Below are positions 6,661 through 8,613 of a stretch of DNA of 8,613 nt, one piece after another. Source of the DNA: an uncultured bacterium (lineage in GTDB: Bacteria; Planctomycetota; Phycisphaerae; Phycisphaerales; SM1A02); assembly GCA_903918555.1 (NCBI GenBank), contig CAIXEV010000554.1, forward strand, positions 1 to 8,613, in the 5' to 3' direction. The stretch's first letter is position 1; every line of letters begins with the position of its first letter. Under the pieces are notes generated by a model. That model ran no database searches, was not told the DNA's origin, and saw only the letters and a list, made by a program, of their open reading frames with translations. The position numbers and the translations under genes were made by a program.

Positions 6661-7998
6661 TCAGTTCCTCCACCATTTCTGGGTCATGTACACATCCGCG
6701 AACTCGGGGACATCGTTCGCGGTGTTCTCGAGGTCGTACTCCTCGGTCAGCGTGCTGCCGAGCCAGCCGTGGAGCCGCGCGGCGGCCTGCGGCGGCGCGT
6801 GGTGAGTCGCCATCTCGGTCGCGAAGTTGAGGAGGTCGTAGACGCGGCAGTTCGCCTGCAGCATGCGCTGGCGCTTCACGCTCAGCGCGTCGACCGACGC
6901 GATGCCGTAGCGCGCCTCGTAGTCGCCCACCATGCGGCGGAACGCTGCGCGGCGGCTCGAGGCGCCGTCCGTGAGGCCCCATGAAACCGTGTCGAGCTGG
7001 CGCTCGAGCAGGCGCACCTCGCGCAGGCTCGCCCACGAGCGCTGCGAGCTCTCGAAGCGGTCGCGCATCGCGGAGAAGCCGTCGTCGTTCACGAAGTGAC
7101 CGAGCGCGCGCTCGATCGAGTGCTGCGGGTCCTTGCCCATGCGCACCACGCTGCGGAAGACCGAGCGCGTGCCGATCGCGCCGTTCTGGCAGACGAGCCG
7201 CAACAGCGCGACATGGAACCGCGGTTCGCCGAGGCCGTCGACCGGCACATCGAGCTGGAAGCGCTGGCGGAATTCGTCGGGGCCGATCTGGATCGCGCGG
7301 TCGCCCGACGCCGGCACATGCATCGACCGCAGCACGCCGCCCGAGTAGGCGATGCGGTGGCCGTCGTAGCGGTCGATGATCTCGGCGACGGCCGAGCGAT
7401 CGAGGATCGGGCCGTTCGGCGAAGTGACCGCGAGCAGCTTGCGGGCGCCGCCGCGCGAGGCGTCGCCTTCGATCGCGAATCGGATCGAGCGGCCAGAGTC
7501 GACGCTCGCCACGCGGTCGAACACCTCGGCCGGATCGAAGTAGCGGAACACCGATTAGCTGAGGCCGCAGCGCACGAAGAGGCTCCACCAGAAGCGCGGC
7601 GTGGTGAGCACGGGCTCGCCGTTCAGGTAGAGGGCCTTCGGCGCGCGGGTGCGGACCTTCGCGGCGATGGCTTCGCGCGAGACTTCGTCGGGGCCAGGCG
7701 CTGCATCGCCCGGCGTCACGATCTCGGCGTCGTCGCTCTCGTGCAACGCCGCGTCGTCGCGCCGCGCGAGCTCGATCGCCTCGCCGAGATTCGTGCACGG
7801 GCGAAGCGCGCGCAGGCTGCCCACGCGGTACTCGATCGCCGGCAACGCCTCGTCCGCAGTCTTCGGAAAGCGCGCGGCGAGCGCCTCCGTGAGGCGGCGT
7901 CCGGCGTCGGTCGGCCCCTGCGGGAAGACGCTTGCCACGCTGTCGAAGTTGATTCCAGGCGATCCGTCGTTGGTGTTCGTGTTGTTGATGGAGGTCAT
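6661..7998 (-). pseudogene. DUF932-domain gene interrupted by an in-frame TAA
   Basis: The minus-strand frame from ATG 7998 would give 445 codons to the TGA at 6663-6661, but TAA at 7557-7555 stops it at codon 148. The two halves (147 and about 296 residues) read in the same frame, joined as RCGLS-stop-SVFRYFDPAEVF, and together match the DUF932 phage/plasmid-like family as I remember it. Typical pieces are YLNGEPVLTTPRFWWSLF before the stop, and LLRLVCQNGAIG, VNDDGFSAMRDRFE, LSVKRQRML and CRVYDLLNFATEMATHHA after it. The family has no settled biochemical role; relatives occur in prophages (for example YafZ-type proteins) and in planctomycete genomes. A GGGGAAA lies about eight bases before ATG 7998. 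GTG 7551 could restart translation two codons after the stop, but has no Shine-Dalgarno. The 147-residue first half alone would lack most of the domain. A real nonsense mutation, a sequencing error or readthrough are all possible. Confidence 0.8.
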
Positions 7999-8037
7999 GT
8001 CGGTTTCCCCAGCTTGAGATGTGATGCGTACGGTCTG

Positions 8038-8301
8038 TCAGGGTCGGTTCGTCGGCTCATCGCGATCGACGACGCTGTCGATCTCGACACAGCAGGCGAT
8101 GATGGCGAACGCGCCGCTTGCCGCGAAGGCGAGCGCAGCGAGCACGATCGGCGTGGCGCCCGTTGACGGAAGCCAGCCGAGCCGCGTCGCGCCGATACCG
8201 ATCGCGGCGCCGGCGACGGTCGCGACCGCCGCGATCGACGCGACCGACATCCACGCGCTGCGCGGCGTGCGGGAGCCCGGCTGCGCGACGCCGCCCGTCA
8301 C
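8038..8301 (-). CDS. Small two-helix membrane protein, hypothetical; N-terminus uncertain
   Basis: A minus-strand frame of 87 codons from GTG 8301 to TGA at 8040-8038. Two hydrophobic segments are visible, about residues 19-39 (SVASIAAVATVAGAAIGIGA) and 52-72 (PIVLAALAFAASGAFAIIAC), followed by an acidic, charged tail (EIDSVVDRDEP). Membrane location is inferred from these. The GTG has no Shine-Dalgarno, and the same frame stays open upstream to about 8360 with plausible residues (HRRGEWRSVVTGG). The true start may therefore lie further upstream and may have been cut off by the sequence change near 8316-8330. The gene ends 39 bases before the DUF932 gene on the same strand, so cotranscription is likely. 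I do not recognise a family. Confidence 0.6.
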   Translation of the reverse strand: MTGGVAQPGSRTPRSAWMSVASIAAVATVAGAAIGIGATRLGWLPSTGATPIVLAALAFAASGAFAIIACCVEIDSVVDRDEPTNRP

Positions 8302-8315
8302 GACCGAGCGCCATT

Positions 8316-8325
8316 CGCCGCGGCG
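8316..8325. other. Probable junction between planctomycete and proteobacterial sequence
   Basis: CGCCGCGGCG is a perfect 10-bp palindrome sitting where recognisable plus-strand epimerase homology begins (Gly-Ala-Ile-Ala-Arg-Arg-Leu from 8325). To the left the reading frame and base use fit the planctomycete genes. To the right the codons change. The exact breakpoint cannot be fixed within roughly 8310-8335 by eye. Confidence 0.5.
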
Positions 8326-8613
8326 GTGCCATTGCGCGCCGTCTCGCCAGCGCCGACTTTAATGTCACCTTGCCCACCCGTCGCCGCAACCGGTCGCGCG
8401 AGCATCTGGTGCTGCCCACCGCCACCGTGATCGAGGCCGATGTGCATGATCCGGCGACACTGGTGCGACTGATGCGCGGCAAGGATGCGGTAATCAATCT
8501 GGTCGGCATCCTGCGCGGCAATTTTCAACGGGCGCATGCCGAACTGCCGGCCAAGATCGCGGTGGCGGCAAAAACCGCGGGCGTTCGTCGCGTGCTGCAT
8601 GTCTCGGCACTCA
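8325..8613 (+). CDS. NAD(P)-binding atypical SDR / NDUFA9-like protein, fragment lacking both ends
   Basis: The plus frame that includes 8325-8612 has 96 codons with no start and no stop. It reads AIARRLASADFNVTLPTRRR (8328-8387), then IEADVHDPATLVRLM, DAVINLVGILRGNF, RAHAELPAKIAVAA and RRVLHVSAL at the edge. This matches the part after the glycine-rich Rossmann loop in NDUFA9-subunit-like, NAD-dependent epimerase-type proteins as they occur in betaproteobacteria. The full family is around 300-320 residues, so the first ~15 (including GxxGxxG) and the last ~200 are missing. No start codon or ribosome site fits the family upstream of 8325. Codon use differs from the rest of the window: all four His are CAT, three of four Asn are AAT and both Phe are TTT. 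That the fragment comes from another genome is inference. Confidence 0.8.

Noticed and set aside
6661..7551. Downstream half of DUF932 as an independent gene starting at GTG 7551
   Set aside because: No Shine-Dalgarno precedes it, the frame is the same as that of the upstream half, and the two halves join as one domain. Kept only as a possible restart.
7545..7565. Programmed frameshift in the DUF932 gene
   Set aside because: The two parts are in the same frame, so no shift is needed, and no slippery heptamer is seen; the interruption is a simple stop.
6095..7798. Minus-strand open frame of 567 codons
   Set aside because: It overlaps the end of the second M48 gene in antisense and runs out of frame through the DUF932 gene. 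No family features.
7096..8166. Plus-strand open frame of 356 codons opposite DUF932
   Set aside because: Arg/Ala/Asp-rich antisense shadow of the DUF932 gene and the small membrane protein.
8298..8600. Minus-strand open frame of 100 codons at the right end
   Set aside because: Antisense to the epimerase fragment, whose plus-strand translation is clear family sequence.
1..8613. CRISPR array, tRNA, rRNA or insertion sequence
   Set aside because: No regularly spaced repeats, no cloverleaf-type sequence, no rRNA blocks and no transposase frame or terminal inverted repeats were seen on either strand.

Overview
The window looks like chromosome from a GC-rich planctomycete, probably Phycisphaerales-like. 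The main evidence is an exported protein (1907-2629, minus) that ends in a PAP-type variant of the PEP-CTERM sorting signal. Supporting evidence is a planctomycete-style DUF932 protein and weak or absent Shine-Dalgarno sites at several starts. The last ~290 bases look different: from about 8325 the plus strand encodes the interior of a betaproteobacterial-type NAD(P)-binding protein (NDUFA9/atypical SDR family) that has no beginning. The contig may therefore be chimeric at its right end.

Layout. 1-1738 (minus): a NodU/CmcH-type O-carbamoyltransferase that runs off the left edge. 1739-1906: short intergenic with a strong minus-strand terminator (1824-1855). 1907-2629 (minus): PEP-CTERM-like exported protein. 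2630-2927: divergent intergenic region with nested inverted repeats and no gene that I can support. 2928-3332 (plus): small lipoprotein gene interrupted by an in-frame TAG. 3333-3361: stem-loop. 3429-4916 and 4998-6533 (plus): two tandem, end-to-end homologous membrane-anchored M48 zinc metallopeptidases. 6534-6660: convergent intergenic region with a large GC-rich hairpin. 6661-7998 (minus): DUF932 gene interrupted by an in-frame TAA. 8038-8301 (minus): small two-helix membrane protein directly upstream of it. 8325-8613 (plus): foreign-looking epimerase fragment.

The genes do not form one obvious pathway. The tandem M48 pair is a duplicated unit likely working at the inner membrane. The carbamoyltransferase belongs to a modification pathway whose partners should lie to the left of the window. 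The DUF932 gene and the small membrane protein probably form one minus-strand transcription unit.

The three points most worth checking are the two independent in-frame nonsense codons in otherwise intact frames, the abrupt change of origin near 8316-8330, and the shared C-terminal domain of the paired M48 proteases, which I do not recognise. I see no clearly new defence or mobile system here.
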